Position numbers and translations under genes: made by a program. The notes below the pieces were generated by a model. That model saw only the letters and a program-made list of their open reading frames with translations. It did not search any database and had not been told where the DNA came from. From Nomia melanderi (lineage: Eukaryota; Arthropoda; Insecta; Hymenoptera; Halictidae), in the NCBI RefSeq assembly GCF_051020985.1, contig NC_135000.1, positions 1,736,001-1,800,000 of the forward strand: 64,000 nucleotides of DNA, read 5' to 3'. Positions within the stretch are counted from its first letter, which is position 1; the number at the start of each line of letters is the position of its first letter. Of this stretch, positions 43,151 through 53,799 are shown one piece after another.

Positions 43151-44104
43151 AATTTCTCTATCAATAATTCACAAGAAATCAGAATTACCATCGTTCGTAG
43201 TAATCACATATCAATTTCGAAAATATTTTAAACATCGAAACACGAAAATAATAATGCGCAGTGGTAAACATTGATTTTCCTCAAATTAATATGGAAATTT
43301 GTACCATGAGTTTCACTCGTTATCGCAACGCGGAGTTTATTAGTACTCGATCGGATGTAATATGAAAATTTCAACACGAAACTGACTCGATATTGCTTAC
43401 AATAAATTACCTTAGCAACGAGATACATTCATTAAGGAAAAATAAATAAAACTTCGAATAAATGCCAGTCCCGCATTACCCTCTCCCGCGAAACAAGCAC
43501 GACCGGCACGTAATAAATAAAAAATGTTAATGTCCCGCACGGTCGGAAATGGAATGCAGGCTCACGTGGAAGCAACGACGCCCGAGGTGTTAATTCAGTG
43601 TTCGACAATGTCAATAACAGCCATTCATCCTCCGAAATAATATATTCCGATTCTCGGCAGGTGCTTATACGTTTTTAGTGCCGCGTCTTTCTTCAATTTG
43701 TTACGTGCAACATTGTAAATTCAACATTTCATAATTTTCTTAACGTCTCATTTATCGCTCTCCCACAAGCGCCGAATTAGTTTCTACCCGCATATGATAA
43801 ACCGTTAACAATAACAACTATAAATTTCAATTTGTCCAGGCCACGCGTTCACCCTCGGCAGGTGCGAATCCTCGAGTGTCCGATGTAAATACAAGGTAAG
43901 GTGACTATATCTTCTTTGGGAACAAAGTAATCGACAAATCGGGAAATTGTTTCAGAATAAGGAACAATGGGTTATGCAAACTCACATAAATGTGTGATAG
44001 TGTCATTGGATATGCGAGTGTTGACATTTACTCACGAATTAATTGTTCATTTCATATTCGAATATAATAATGCATTTCTTTATTTCTATTACACATGATG
44101 TTCG

Positions 44105-44325
44105 GTAATTAGAGGTGCAACCGAGCACAGGATGATTCTATATGAAAAAATAAATCGAAAATATAAAATAAAGTATTTTTATATGAGACTCTGTTTTCGA
44201 AAAAATTGAGTTTTAATATTCGTCGCGTACACGTGCACTTGGTCATGCCTTGTTATTGGATCTTGTTGTAGATTATTGTTCCGATTGAGTTTTATGTTAG
44301 TAAAGACTTCGTACGTCACGTTAAC
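44105..44325 (+). repeat. Dispersed repeat related to the CAGGGTGTC element, copy 2
   Basis: GAAAAAATAAATCGAAAATA, TTGGATCTTGTTGTAGATTA and TAAAGACTTCGTACGTCACG are collinear with 19021-19245. Confidence 0.6.
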
Positions 44326-44462
44326 GAAGGGGTCAACTTCTAGCATTGATAATTTTGTTCATTAATCATTTTCTATAAAGTGATACAATTCAAAACTGTC
44401 TAGTATGTGTAATGAGGCAAGACTACCGATGTATACAAGATATCATTGGCAAAAAACTGACA

Positions 44463-44680
44463 AAACCCCCCAAGCAAATCGAATTACTATAACTCGCTCA
44501 ATTAAACGATGATTATCCGCAAACATTTCTATATTATAAATAATGCTACCCATTGCGGCGACATTCAGTTTGATGGACGCGCAATGATAATAATCCAATT
44601 CAGTAAAATGATTTAATATTATATTTTTCTTCATTTTACGTATTTTGTTCTACGAAATCGTGCGACGTTTAACGCGTTAA
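44463..44680 (+). mobile_element. TTAA element, family F1, left end truncated
   Basis: The body CAAATCGAATTACTATAACT onward and the right end CGTGCGACGTTTAACGCGTT then AA match F1. The left TIR and palindrome are gone. Confidence 0.75.
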
Positions 44681-44789
44681 TAACTAGCCTACTACTTTTA
44701 CTGTTAAAAACGGTGTCACCAAAATTCAGGCAACAAGACAATCAAACCATCAAACACTCCAACCCTTTCGCGTTGATCAGCGGACGTCT

Positions 44790-45222
44790 GTAGCCTCCGC
44801 ATAACCTAGACATAACCTAACCTAACCGCGACCGACACGAGACGAGACGCCGGGAAGCGTTCCGAAACAGGGATCCGCATCGACAGGCGGCACAGGAAGA
44901 ACCGTGGATGCTGGAAGTTCCCGGTGAATTGTCCCGTGGGATGAGAGCTCACTCGACTACACATGCAAACGGGCTCGTTCGTCCCGAGCAGTGTATCTGT
45001 GCGAGGACAGCGAGCGGCCGACAACAATCCGGAGAAGGACGGGCAGAGAGGCGCGTTCTTTGTTCTTTGGACGCGAGGCGACGGCCGATTGTGCGACGCG
45101 TTGATAATTTTAAAACAAAGCCCCGTCGCCCGGCCGGGCATTGTGCAAAAATCACGGGGAAAGAGGGAAAAAGGATATATAAAGGTGGGACGGCGGCGGG
45201 ACGGGGTGGGTAGGCGCGGAGC

Positions 45223-45255
<33 letters not shown>

Positions 45256-45560
45256 CGTTCGTTCGTCCGTTTGTTCGTCCGCTGGCAAACGACACGCGAG
45301 TGGAGCGAGGCTCGGGCTTTTATCTCGCGCTAACGAAATCCCGAGCCGGCCTCGATCGGCTAATCGAGCGTGTCGACACACCAGAGATCCCCTGTGAAAG
45401 GGAGCCCCATCCACCAGTGCAGCGCCGCGTTGGCTCACGGGAAAAAGCCTGTCGATACACGCGGCCGCCTTCGCGATCCGTCGAATTCGCTGCGAATTCG
45501 AAGATAGAAAGGCTGAGCCATGTTGCCCAGCGAAAAGGAGGAATGGGGATGGGCTGACTT
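44790..45560. other. CpG-rich island 13, largest in the window, with GA repeat and TATA-like site
   Basis: About 770 bp, CpG-dense. TATATAAAGG at about 45175-45184 precedes a G-rich run, and a (GA)n tract occupies 45225-45253. The longest frame in the window (210 aa, minus, 44806-45438) runs through the GA repeat as Ser-Leu repeats and overlaps plus-strand frames of 101 and 144 aa, so I do not call it a gene. CCTAACCTAACC lies at its left edge. Confidence 0.6.
45225..45253. repeat. (GA)n microsatellite
   Basis: Uninterrupted GA dinucleotides, followed by CTCGTTCGTTCGTCCG short repeats. Confidence 0.95.
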
Positions 45561-45767
45561 ATCACGAGCTGGGAATCGTTCCACTCGATACGCCAGTTCT
45601 GGTTCGTGTTGCTGGGAAAGGGCTCTTTTTTGGCTAACCTGTGGGTGGGTGTTTCTGGGGAGTTTTTGGGAATTGCCGGTGATTTTGGAACTTCTATTGA
45701 GCTTTTCGTGAAGATTTAGTTGCGGTGTGTGGGAATTTGTTTCGCGATGGAAATATTCGTGTATGGA

Positions 45768-45975
45768 ATTTATCCTTTGCGCTCCTATTCGAATATGACT
45801 CGATAGTAGATTTATTCGAAAGTGTGACATTTTTTCATTGTATTATGTTGTTATACTATTTTTAGGAGTATTGGCGAAAAGAATTGTTTAGGCTGTTTGC
45901 TATTAACTAATTGTAAAAGTACTACAGAATTCTGGAAAAGTAAACGTGGAAGGAACTCGGAGTGCGAAGGGTTAA
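45768..45975 (+). mobile_element. TTAA MITE, family F4
   Basis: Left TTTATCCTTTGCGCTCCTAT (TTAA decayed), right ACTCGGAGTGCGAAGGGTTAA minus its first base; ATATGACTCG near the left end. Close relative of 50763-50971. Confidence 0.8.
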
Positions 45976-45979
45976 TGGA

Positions 45980-47400
45980 TATGGATCTGTAAGTGTTTTA
46001 TTATTTATTTATTTATTGCGGCCTCACTGCTCTAGAAATGGTTCTAGTTTGGAAACTTTTAATTTCAATTATCTTTGTTATTTCTGGCTAATCCTTTTTC
46101 TCCATGTTCTGATTTACTTAGGCATTTCAGTTCTTTATCAGTGTTCTATGCCATCCAACCCCTCAGTTAGAAATACTGATGTTTAAATGTAAATTGATGT
46201 ATTCAATGATTTTAATGATTATGTTGAAAACAATATAGTTTGTAGATTTGGAGTTGTAATAAGGTGAATGTTTATGTCTGTGTGCGAAAGTTTATCTTAA
46301 TTAATTGTTTAAGTTTATGTTAATTAATAGGATGTCGATATATTGGTGTGACATTTTAAAATTACATGGGCTTATAAAGGGCTGACCAATGAAAATAAAT
46401 TGTTGAAAGTAACCAGAATTGAGTGCTTTTAAAGAAATTTTTTATTGACCTTTGTATATGTTGTATGTAAGTATAACATATTAGAAAGTTTCACAAGTGT
46501 GATAAATTTCAAGATATTGCATTGCTTTTTTGTTTTTTCTTACTCTGTACTTATTATCAGTTGATAATGCAATTACATTACAAAAGTGGGATCTATCAAC
46601 AATATTGATACAACTTTTACGATATGTCATTATTACACCCGAACAAAGCGAATAAAAATTAGGTGTTTTTCTGCAGAAAATCATCTAACATTACAATTGT
46701 AATACAAAAAAATAAAATTAGATACAATCCAGTGGCCATAAAAATTCGCCAAAGATGACTAAGTTTGCGACAAAATAAAATATTTCTCTTCGTTTTCCAT
46801 ACAGGAGGTTTGTAATGGTATTGTATAAGATCGACCTTGACAAATATTTAACAAAAATTGGATCCCGAAAAGTAATGAAAATAAAAATTGAAATATAACT
46901 AAATATAACAGAAAGCTTACATAAAATGATGAAAATAAGATTATTTGTCTTTAAATAGGAACTACATAAACATTGTTGTTGAGTCGGACTCGTATAGAAT
47001 TCTAAGCGTAACGTATGGTATAAATACAGTTATGCAATAATCGTATTAACGCGAAACGCAGTGAAATGATTCATTCGTTATGTGAGTGGCTCAGAATAAT
47101 AGTGATCTAACTGCAATTTCTGGGCTCTCAAGAAAAAAAAAAGTTGTTTGAAATGGTTTTCGATTAATTCAATGCAAATAATACAATTTTATTAGTAACA
47201 TTACTATTAATAATTACTGAATTAATAACTAATATCAGACGCTTGAATATTATGAATAACATTAATCATTATTAATTGTACTATCGATATATAATTAATC
47301 CAACAAGATTTCAAATCTTTTTCAAAACTATTTCAATACAAAAATACTATATAATCGAATCACTATTATTCTGAACCACTCATATAACGATTCAGAAATC
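45980..47400. other. AT-rich spacer, no gene seen
   Basis: Plain AT-rich sequence. Frames under 80 residues, none recognised. Confidence 0.45.
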
Positions 47401-47417
47401 CTAGCATTGCATTGATA

Positions 47418-47880
47418 TTAATTCTTTGCGACGAAATGTATGCAATTTGAAATGCCTATTTCAGTAGATATCTTTGAACGTGTTAATTTTATTCTCTTTA
47501 TCGTGTCGTACATGGAAAATGTTCGCAAAATGGCAATACCACCTACAGTTGAAATATGATAAATCAAAAAATGAAAGTACATATTCCTTATATCTTATTA
47601 CAATATTTAAAATCTTCTTTAATATTAAAGCCGAACGGTCAAATTGTATTTCGGTCATTTCTCTATAGAAACTGTAGGACTGCATCCATCGAGATTTCTA
47701 TCAATCTACAACTACGTTCACATATTACTAAACCAATTTCTTCGGTAATTCCTCAGAGAATAATATTATCTTTTCAATGATTGCAAAAAGAAGGAATCAA
47801 GAATGGGCCACTTTGACCTGCCTGGTAGTTATAGCGTTAAAGATTTTCCTAGAGACTTTCATCCAGGAGTTACATGAATG
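47418..47880 (+). mobile_element. TTAA element, family F10, interrupted by an F3
   Basis: Left TTAATTCTTTGCGACGAAAT resembles the F10 start. The body (AATGTTCGCAAAATGGCAAT, TTACAATATTTAAAATC) and the right part TTTTCCTAGAGACTTTC and GTTACATGA are collinear with 38704-39054. The right end is not exact. Confidence 0.7.
47619..47840 (+). mobile_element. TTAA MITE, family F3, nested in F10
   Basis: Starts TTAATATTAAAGCCGAACGG; ends GCCTGGTAGTTATAGCGTTAA minus its first base, with GGGCCACTTTGACC near the right end. A single TTAA occurs at the equivalent point in 38704-39054. Confidence 0.8.
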
Positions 47881-48164
47881 GCTCACTTGCCAAATCAATT
47901 AACTCGATAAAACAAAAACTGGAGAAAAGTGATGCAGTAGTAGCTAGATGACTTCCAAAATTTCCCTTTGAACAGAAAATTAAATAATCATTATAGAACG
48001 TAATTTACTTCATTAGTAGAGGTGTAGCTTCAATCTAAAGAACATGTGAAATCTATAAAATAGTATAACTCCGAAGTAATTTTTATTACTACTACACGTT
48101 TTACGTAAGCAATAAAATTTTTGTTATCTCGTAGTATCATACCCAATAATAATGAAATTTACTT

Positions 48165-48406
48165 TTAACACGTTGAATGCCCTGGGGGTCGCCGGTGACC
48201 CCCAACTAAATTGAATCATTGTAGTATACTGAATTAAACGATGATTATTTGATAAAATTTCTATACATAATACTCTCTAATACGGCGACATTCAGCTAGA
48301 TTAACGTGCAATAATAACAATGCAATTCAATCGAATAAATTAATATTTTACTTTCTCCATTTTGCATATTTTGCTGCTCGAAATCGTGCGGCATTCAACG
48401 TGTTAA
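48165..48406 (+). mobile_element. TTAA MITE, family F1, complete
   Basis: 242 bp. Starts TTAACACGTTGAATGCC and ends GGCATTCAACGTGTTAA, perfect 17-bp inverted repeats. GGGGGTCGCCGGTGACCCCC (one mismatch from palindromic) is near the left end only. Confidence 0.95.
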
Positions 48407-48589
48407 TATAAAAGATCAAGAACGAATGAAGCGTATTACCGGTAAAATCATAAAAAGCTCAAAAACTTCATCGATTTAGCAACTGACCCATTCACGCATC
48501 GCAAACGTTTAAACCATCACAGCCATCCTCAGTATATACTCCACCCAAAATTTCTAAAACCTGCAACCGTATCTTTCGAATCCCTCAAT

Positions 48590-49435
48590 CTTCCATCGCG
48601 CATTCCCAATCCGCAGCTCCGAAAAAACGATCGAAACAGTCCGCGCGTTCTGCAACGAAACAGCGCAAATCACAGCGCGCGCGGGCCGCGTACAGCGATG
48701 CATGTCATAATGAACGCCGGGCGACTTTTTGTTTCGGTCCCGTCGGCCGGAAATATCGGCCATTTTGAATTTTCAATTTTCAACGCTCTAGTAAGCCCCT
48801 TCGGCTCCGGCTATCCTCTCGCGCGCTCCCCCTCCCCGCCCCGGCCCTCTGGCGGCGCGCCCGCCATCGCCAAATGCACGCGCACGCCCGCCGAACGAAT
48901 ACGACCGCCGCTCGACAATCCCTTTTCTTTTCTTTTTCTCGTCGTTTCCCCCGTGTTTTTCGCCGCGCGCCGTTTCCACTCGTCCCACGAGCCCGGAGAG
49001 AGCCCTATCCTCTCGTATTGAGACGGAACCGAGCGGCGGACAACGTGTAATTACGTTACCGGGAACGATAGAGTCGTTGGAAATTATTCGAAACGCTCCT
49101 CTCCACGGCTTTCCTCGTCTTCCCGGACCCTCCCGCCCGTTTTCTTCGCGTTCCTCTGTCTCTCTCTCTCCCCTTCTGTCTCCCGGTCGCTCCCTCGGCT
49201 CGGTTTTTTGTTCCAGTTTCGCTCAATTCCCTCGACGAGAATTCATTTCGCGGCTGGACGATTTTTATGGGCGATCCGCGAGATACGCGGCCCCGGCTCG
49301 CCGCTAAATATTCCCGCGGGACGCACGCCTTCCGCTCGCCTCGGGAAATTCAGCCGCTTCCTCGATCGTGCGTGTTCCTACGTGTTTCTTCCGATTGGTT
49401 CCGTCTTTCGAATGGGTTATGGCTTTTTCTTTGCT
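48590..49435. other. CpG-rich island 14
   Basis: CpG- and C-rich, with CTCCCCCTCCCCGCCCCGG and a CT/GA run near 49158-49176. Multiple overlapping frames on both strands, Pro/Arg-rich, unlikely to be coding. Confidence 0.6.
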
Positions 49436-49525
49436 TTCTTAGAATCTTTACAATTTCGGTAGTATTCGGTAAATTCGCTTAGGAGAAGTATCACGGTTAT
49501 CTGTCCCTTGGATGGCATTTTGAAT
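49436..49525 (-). mobile_element. Duplicated piece of the Jockey C-terminal region
   Basis: TTCGGTAAATTCGCTTAG and TTGGATGGCATTTTGAA repeat, in order and orientation, the segment at about 49691-49775. The minus-strand translation keeps Lys-Met-Pro-Ser and Phe-Thr-Glu. A partial duplicate or second insertion abutting the first. Confidence 0.6.
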
Positions 49526-49529
49526 TACA

Positions 49530-50130
49530 ATAATAATCTAGCTCAGATTTTATTTTACTATTTGGCAATACTTTGTTGTCGCTATTGCGACGTAAACGTT
49601 GTAAACCGTCACTTCCTTGCATCTTGGTTTACATTGCAATAATTAGCGACGTCAGTTCTTTTTGTTTTTTAAGAATTTTTATAATTTGTCGGATAGACCA
49701 TTCGGTAAATTGACTTAGCATGGTCGGGAGATGTATCGCGATGATGCATGTCCTATTGGATGGCATCTTGTGCATCAATCTTGCACTGTATCGATGAGAT
49801 AGTCGCGTTATTTCATCCGTGACAGAGGCTGTATGCAGGTCCTTACGTGGTTCATTGTTCCGGATGCACCACGGTGCGTTTACAATTACCCTAAGGATAT
49901 TTGATTGTAGGCTTTCTAGTTTTAGTATTTGGTTCTCCGCTGCTATTCCCCATAGTTGGATACCATAGGTCCATATAGGTTTTATGATGGTTTTGTCGAT
50001 AAGAATCTTGTTATGTAGATTTAGTTCAGAACGCCCGCCAATAAGCCAGTACAGTTTCCTGTTTAAAGTTTGTATTTGTCGCGTTTCCTTTCTTACGTAA
50101 TGTTAACTTGAAGTCGAGGTGTGATTATCA
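49530..50130 (-). mobile_element. Jockey-type non-LTR retrotransposon, reverse-transcriptase C-terminal fragment and 3' UTR
   Basis: In reverse complement, 50100-49680 gives an open frame with WLIGGRSEL, then TIIKPIWTYGIQLWG, LESLQSNILRVI, NAPWCIRNNEPRKDLH and VTDEITRLSHRY. The WTYGIQLWG and APW...N...RKDL motifs are characteristic of the end of Jockey-clade ORF2, after the polymerase catalytic domain. The fragment lacks the endonuclease and catalytic polymerase motifs, so it is 5'-truncated and dead. About 150 bp of 3' untranslated sequence follows (49680-49530), also found alone at 34700-34790. Confidence 0.85.
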
Positions 50131-50174
50131 AATATAATAGGTGGTATAGCACCTTTTCCGGTTGTCCCGGATGA

Positions 50175-50400
50175 ACCAAGCGTTTCATATATCCAAATAC
50201 GCGAAATAGAACAAATATAATTTTAAATCATTCGATTGAATTGCATTATTAGTATTGCACGTTTATTTTGCTTAATATCACCGTATTAGGTAGCATTGTT
50301 TATCATAAGAAATGTTTACAAATAATCGTTTAATTGAATCAACTATAGAAACTCTATTTGGTTGGAGTCACCACTGGTCCCATGGCAGTCAACGTGTTAA
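50175..50400 (-). mobile_element. TTAA element, family F1, left end decayed
   Basis: Body ATAATTTTAAATCATTCGAT and right GGAGTCACCACTGGTCCC, GGCAGTCAACGTGTTAA match F1. The left TIR cannot be aligned with confidence. Confidence 0.75.
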
Positions 50401-50512
50401 CAGGTTAATTAATTGTATGAATTAACATAATTCATTGATTTCCAGATTAGCAAAAAGATATTCCTTCCAAGCTGAACGTTTCGACTAAGAATATTTAGCA
50501 CTCAAAGGGTTA
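50397..50512 (+). mobile_element. Short TTAA-bounded segment
   Basis: Runs from the shared TTAA to GCACTCAAAGGGTTAA. The right end is F4-like; no matching left end. Confidence 0.4.
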
Positions 50513-50528
50513 AAGTGAAAAATTGTTA

Positions 50529-50766
50529 TTAACACGTCAAGTGTTACATACATTAACATGTCACCGATGACCGACGCTTCTGAATTACTTGACAAAAATT
50601 ACAGTATGCAAGGTGACTGCTGTGACTGAAAATATTTAATAACATGAATAAGTTAACAATAGTGTATTATAAGAATTCTAATGTCAAATAATTAATAATT
50701 GTTATTTACCTTTGCTACGAAGGAACGAATCATGTATAAAACGTTCAAGATTCTCGTGGCGCTTAA
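50529..50766 (+). mobile_element. TTAA MITE, family F6
   Basis: Left TTAACACGTCAAGTG, subterminal TCACCGATGACCGACGC, right TTCTCGTGGCGCTTAA. The uninterrupted interior AATAATTAATAATTGTT serves as an empty-site reference. The right TTAA is shared. Confidence 0.85.
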
Positions 50767-50971
50767 CCCTCTGCGCTCCTATGTCGAGCGTGACTCGAAA
50801 CCAGTTTTATCCACAGGTGTGCCTCTTTGTCAAGATATTTTAAAAATATGTTATATTATTATGCTCTCTACAAACTAACTATTTTTTCAAATGCATTTCA
50901 AATAAAACATCGTAATAATACAGAGTTATCGAGGAATAAATACAAAAGAAATTCGGAGTGCAAAGGGTTAA
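50763..50971 (+). mobile_element. TTAA MITE, family F4
   Basis: 209 bp. TTAACCCTCTGCGCTCCTAT...TTCGGAGTGCAAAGGGTTAA, with GCGTGACTCG near the left end. Shares TTAA on both sides. Confidence 0.9.
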
Positions 50972-51192
50972 TACTAGAACTACCAGATGAGTCAAAATGA
51001 CTCGTTCCTGATTTCGTCTGTTACAATTACTGAAGAGGCACAGATGCTTCTGTGAGCAATTGTCAAAGAAGCCGATTTAGTAATACTTATACTGAAACAT
51101 CAGCCGATCGAAATCTTAATAAATACACAGTTAGAAGTTTTATAAAGAAATGTAGAAAAGTCAGTTTAAGTGTTTGGTAATTCCAGTGTTAA
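50968..51192 (+). mobile_element. TTAA MITE, family F3
   Basis: Left TTAATACTAGAACTACC followed by the near-palindrome GAGTCAAAATGACTC; right GGTAATTCCAGTGTTAA. Confidence 0.85.
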
Positions 51193-51234
51193 TGTGTTAA
51201 CAACGAGCGTTGAATTTATGGAATCGACAATCGA

Positions 51235-51570
51235 CTGAAATGCGGTAGACCGCCACAAGTGCCCGCTGCTGGGGCCTCCTAGCGAGAGTTCCTTGGCGAG
51301 GATAACCGAGAGGCCGCGGAAGAATTAAGCAACGCCGGAGAGAAATTCTCGTGGAAATGAGTTGGTCGAAGAACAAGCGACAAAAGAGTACGCACGCGAC
51401 GACTGGAGGGAAAGGCGCGGCGATAAATCATCGCGAGAGCGAACGAACGTCCGACGTCCCGGCTGAATTGAGACGTGTATCCGCGATCGAGATAAAACCG
51501 TTAGCTGGAATCTAACGAACGTCGGCGTGGAAAGGATCGCGCGGCATCCCGATCGGCGATCACAGAATAG
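51235..51570. other. CpG-rich island 15
   Basis: Moderately CpG-rich (GCGCGGCGATAAATCATCGC, CGACGTCCCGG). No frame of note. Confidence 0.5.
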
Positions 51571-52245
51571 GAAGATTAAAAGTCGAAGTACCTACGCTAA
51601 TACGTTGTCTGGAGTTCCAATAAAAATTGATTTGTTTTATTTCGTTCCTTGCTGTTTAATCGGTAGGAGTCACTGAAGACACTTCGAATTAGTAGCGGAT
51701 AATGTACAGAATGGCACTACAAGTGATGTCTTTAAGATATTTTACACAAAATAAAGGTGTCAGTCATTTAGATGTACTATGATTATCGCGTTCGCTACCA
51801 GCGTTTATTTCGGTGATCTCCTCAATTGTAATGTTCTCTTCAATCCAATAAATCTTCTAAACAAAATATTAGAAAAATTAAACTGAAACGAGTCATTGAG
51901 TTCCTAAATATAATGTCGTAGTTTATAATTTTTAATAACAAAATCTATAGGATTAATTTCATTTTCATTATGATGCTGGTAGCGAACGTGTTATTGAGGT
52001 TTAATATAGCGAATAACAAATTAACCCATAACCAATAAACCGTTTAACGATTAATTAACTCGTTATTATAACTCAAATCAAGTTTCACTCAAACAGTGGC
52101 CAACATTGATGTTTAGAAATTTTTCAATTAACCCATACCAAGAAATAATTTACAAAAGTTCTGCACGCAAATAAACAATTCGCTTATTCGTAATTATTAT
52201 TCAAATGAAGTCTCATTCGCACAGCGACCAACAGATACATTAGAC
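51570..52245. other. AT-rich spacer, no gene seen
   Basis: GGTAGCGAACG and its inverse CGTTCGCTACC (about 51970 and 51790) bracket roughly 190 bp, hinting at an old inverted-end element. Confidence 0.4.
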
Positions 52246-52640
52246 CACCGACCGTCGCGACACTTCGTCGAGCGATTATATATGTACCTACATATACCCG
52301 CAAATTAACGCGAAATAAATTACGGGGAGCATCGTTCGCTGATAAACCGGGGCCCGCAATAAATATAATTTCCCGGAGTCCGCAGGTGTCGCGTCGCGCG
52401 CACAGCTGTGTGCGTCAGCGATTCCGCAGGTGTAGCCTGCGGAACCCGGAGGAGCCGTTCCCGTCGTCGCCGACCTTTAACGAGGCGTCCGTCAATCGGC
52501 GAACTAGCGCACGGCAACAGGAATCGTTCGGGAATCCTGTTCAGGGATATTTCGTGGTGATCCTCTTTTCACCTGCCGCCGCGCCGCGCTGCGCAGTGCG
52601 GCCGCGTGTGGACGAAACTCAAAAATTCGACTATTCGCAT
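52245..52640. other. CpG-rich island 16
   Basis: CpG-rich, with two nearby CGCAGGTGT words (52381, 52425) that resemble splice or E-box sequence. No supported exon. Confidence 0.5.
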
Positions 52641-53127
52641 AACGAAAATTGAAGGTTGCCAATCTGTTGCTAAGTGGTCTCTGCTATACAAAATGATGAT
52701 GATTTTATTTCGAGAATTACCGAATGATAACCATTGTTTGGCGCGCTCGAAGATTGCCTTATAGACATTCAGGGTTTACTACGGGTTTATATTTTTACCT
52801 TGTATTTATTGTTAACTATGTTTATAGAGATTTTTAATAATGGAAAATATTCTGATGTAGATCTGATCTTACAGAATTTTGTGCAGATGAATTTTGTTTC
52901 TTTGTTTATATAACATTGGAATCGAAATGCAAAATATGTATTATTATTTTAAAAATTTCATAATATTTGTGTAATGTAGAGAAAATATAACCACCATGTG
53001 TTTGGCTGTATAGTTTATAATTTTTGTTTGAAGTATTTTTTGTATTATTCATAGTTTTTAACAGTAAAATTACTAGGTGGTTTAAAATAAGCCTGATGTC
53101 TTCTTTTTGCAATTATTAAACACAACA

Positions 53128-53276
53128 GGTGTTTCTCTGAGAAATTATTAAAGAAATTAATTTAGTAACACTCAATTAATTGTAAATCAATTAATGTCTC
53201 GATAGATGCACTCTTGGAGTTTCTACAGAGGAGTTTTAAAAATTCAATTTAACTGCTCGGTAGTTTCAATTTTAAG
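53128..53276 (-). mobile_element. Partial TTAA element, family F3
   Basis: TCTCTGAGAAATTATTAAAG (reverse F3 body) and right AACTGCTCGGTAGTTTCAAT then TTTAA. One terminal block is missing. Confidence 0.6.
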
Positions 53277-53519
53277 TTATTGAATTCTGTCTAGAAAACC
53301 GGCGTTTGGCTGTACTGCGCGCTGCGTCGTATCCGAGAGGCAGGGGTCGAAGAAGAAACCATCGATGTTCATTTAATATAGTGGAACTAATGGGTATTTC
53401 ACACACTGAACACAGCGGTAGAGGTAATGAATATTTAACGCGTTGAATATTATGTTAAAATTGATGAGCATGTAACAAATTAAATGTATTGAATGCTGTA
53501 TCTATAGATTAATGGAATT

Positions 53520-53790
53520 TGTTGAATTACTTATTATAATCTAATAGATAATTTAATGTAATCGTGGGATTTAATATGGTAATGGAAAAGTAATAGAATA
53601 ATTTAATGTAGTCATAGAATTTAATATAATAATAATAGAATAGTATTAATAATTAATAGACTAATAATAGAATAGTTGAATAAAATCATATAATTTATTA
53701 TAGTAATAAAAAATGATAGAATGATAATATAATAATAGAAAAATGATAGGATAATTTAATATAATAATAATTATAATCATTGTAGGAATG
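53520..53790. repeat. AT-rich low-complexity block (TAATAATAGAAT-type)
   Basis: Irregular repetition of AATAATAGAATA and ATAATTTAATRTA over about 270 bp; imprecise period. Confidence 0.75.
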
Positions 53791-53799
53791 GTCAGAAAA

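Noticed and set aside
44812..44826. CCTAACCTAACC (also at 18240-18254), considered as telomeric repeat
   Set aside because: Only two to three units; too short for an interstitial telomere array.
44806..45438. 210-aa minus-strand open frame, the longest in the window
   Set aside because: It lies in a CpG island, passes through a (GA)n tract as Ser-Leu repeats, overlaps plus-strand frames of 101 and 144 aa and shows no recognisable domain. GC-rich DNA has few stop codons, so length alone is not evidence.
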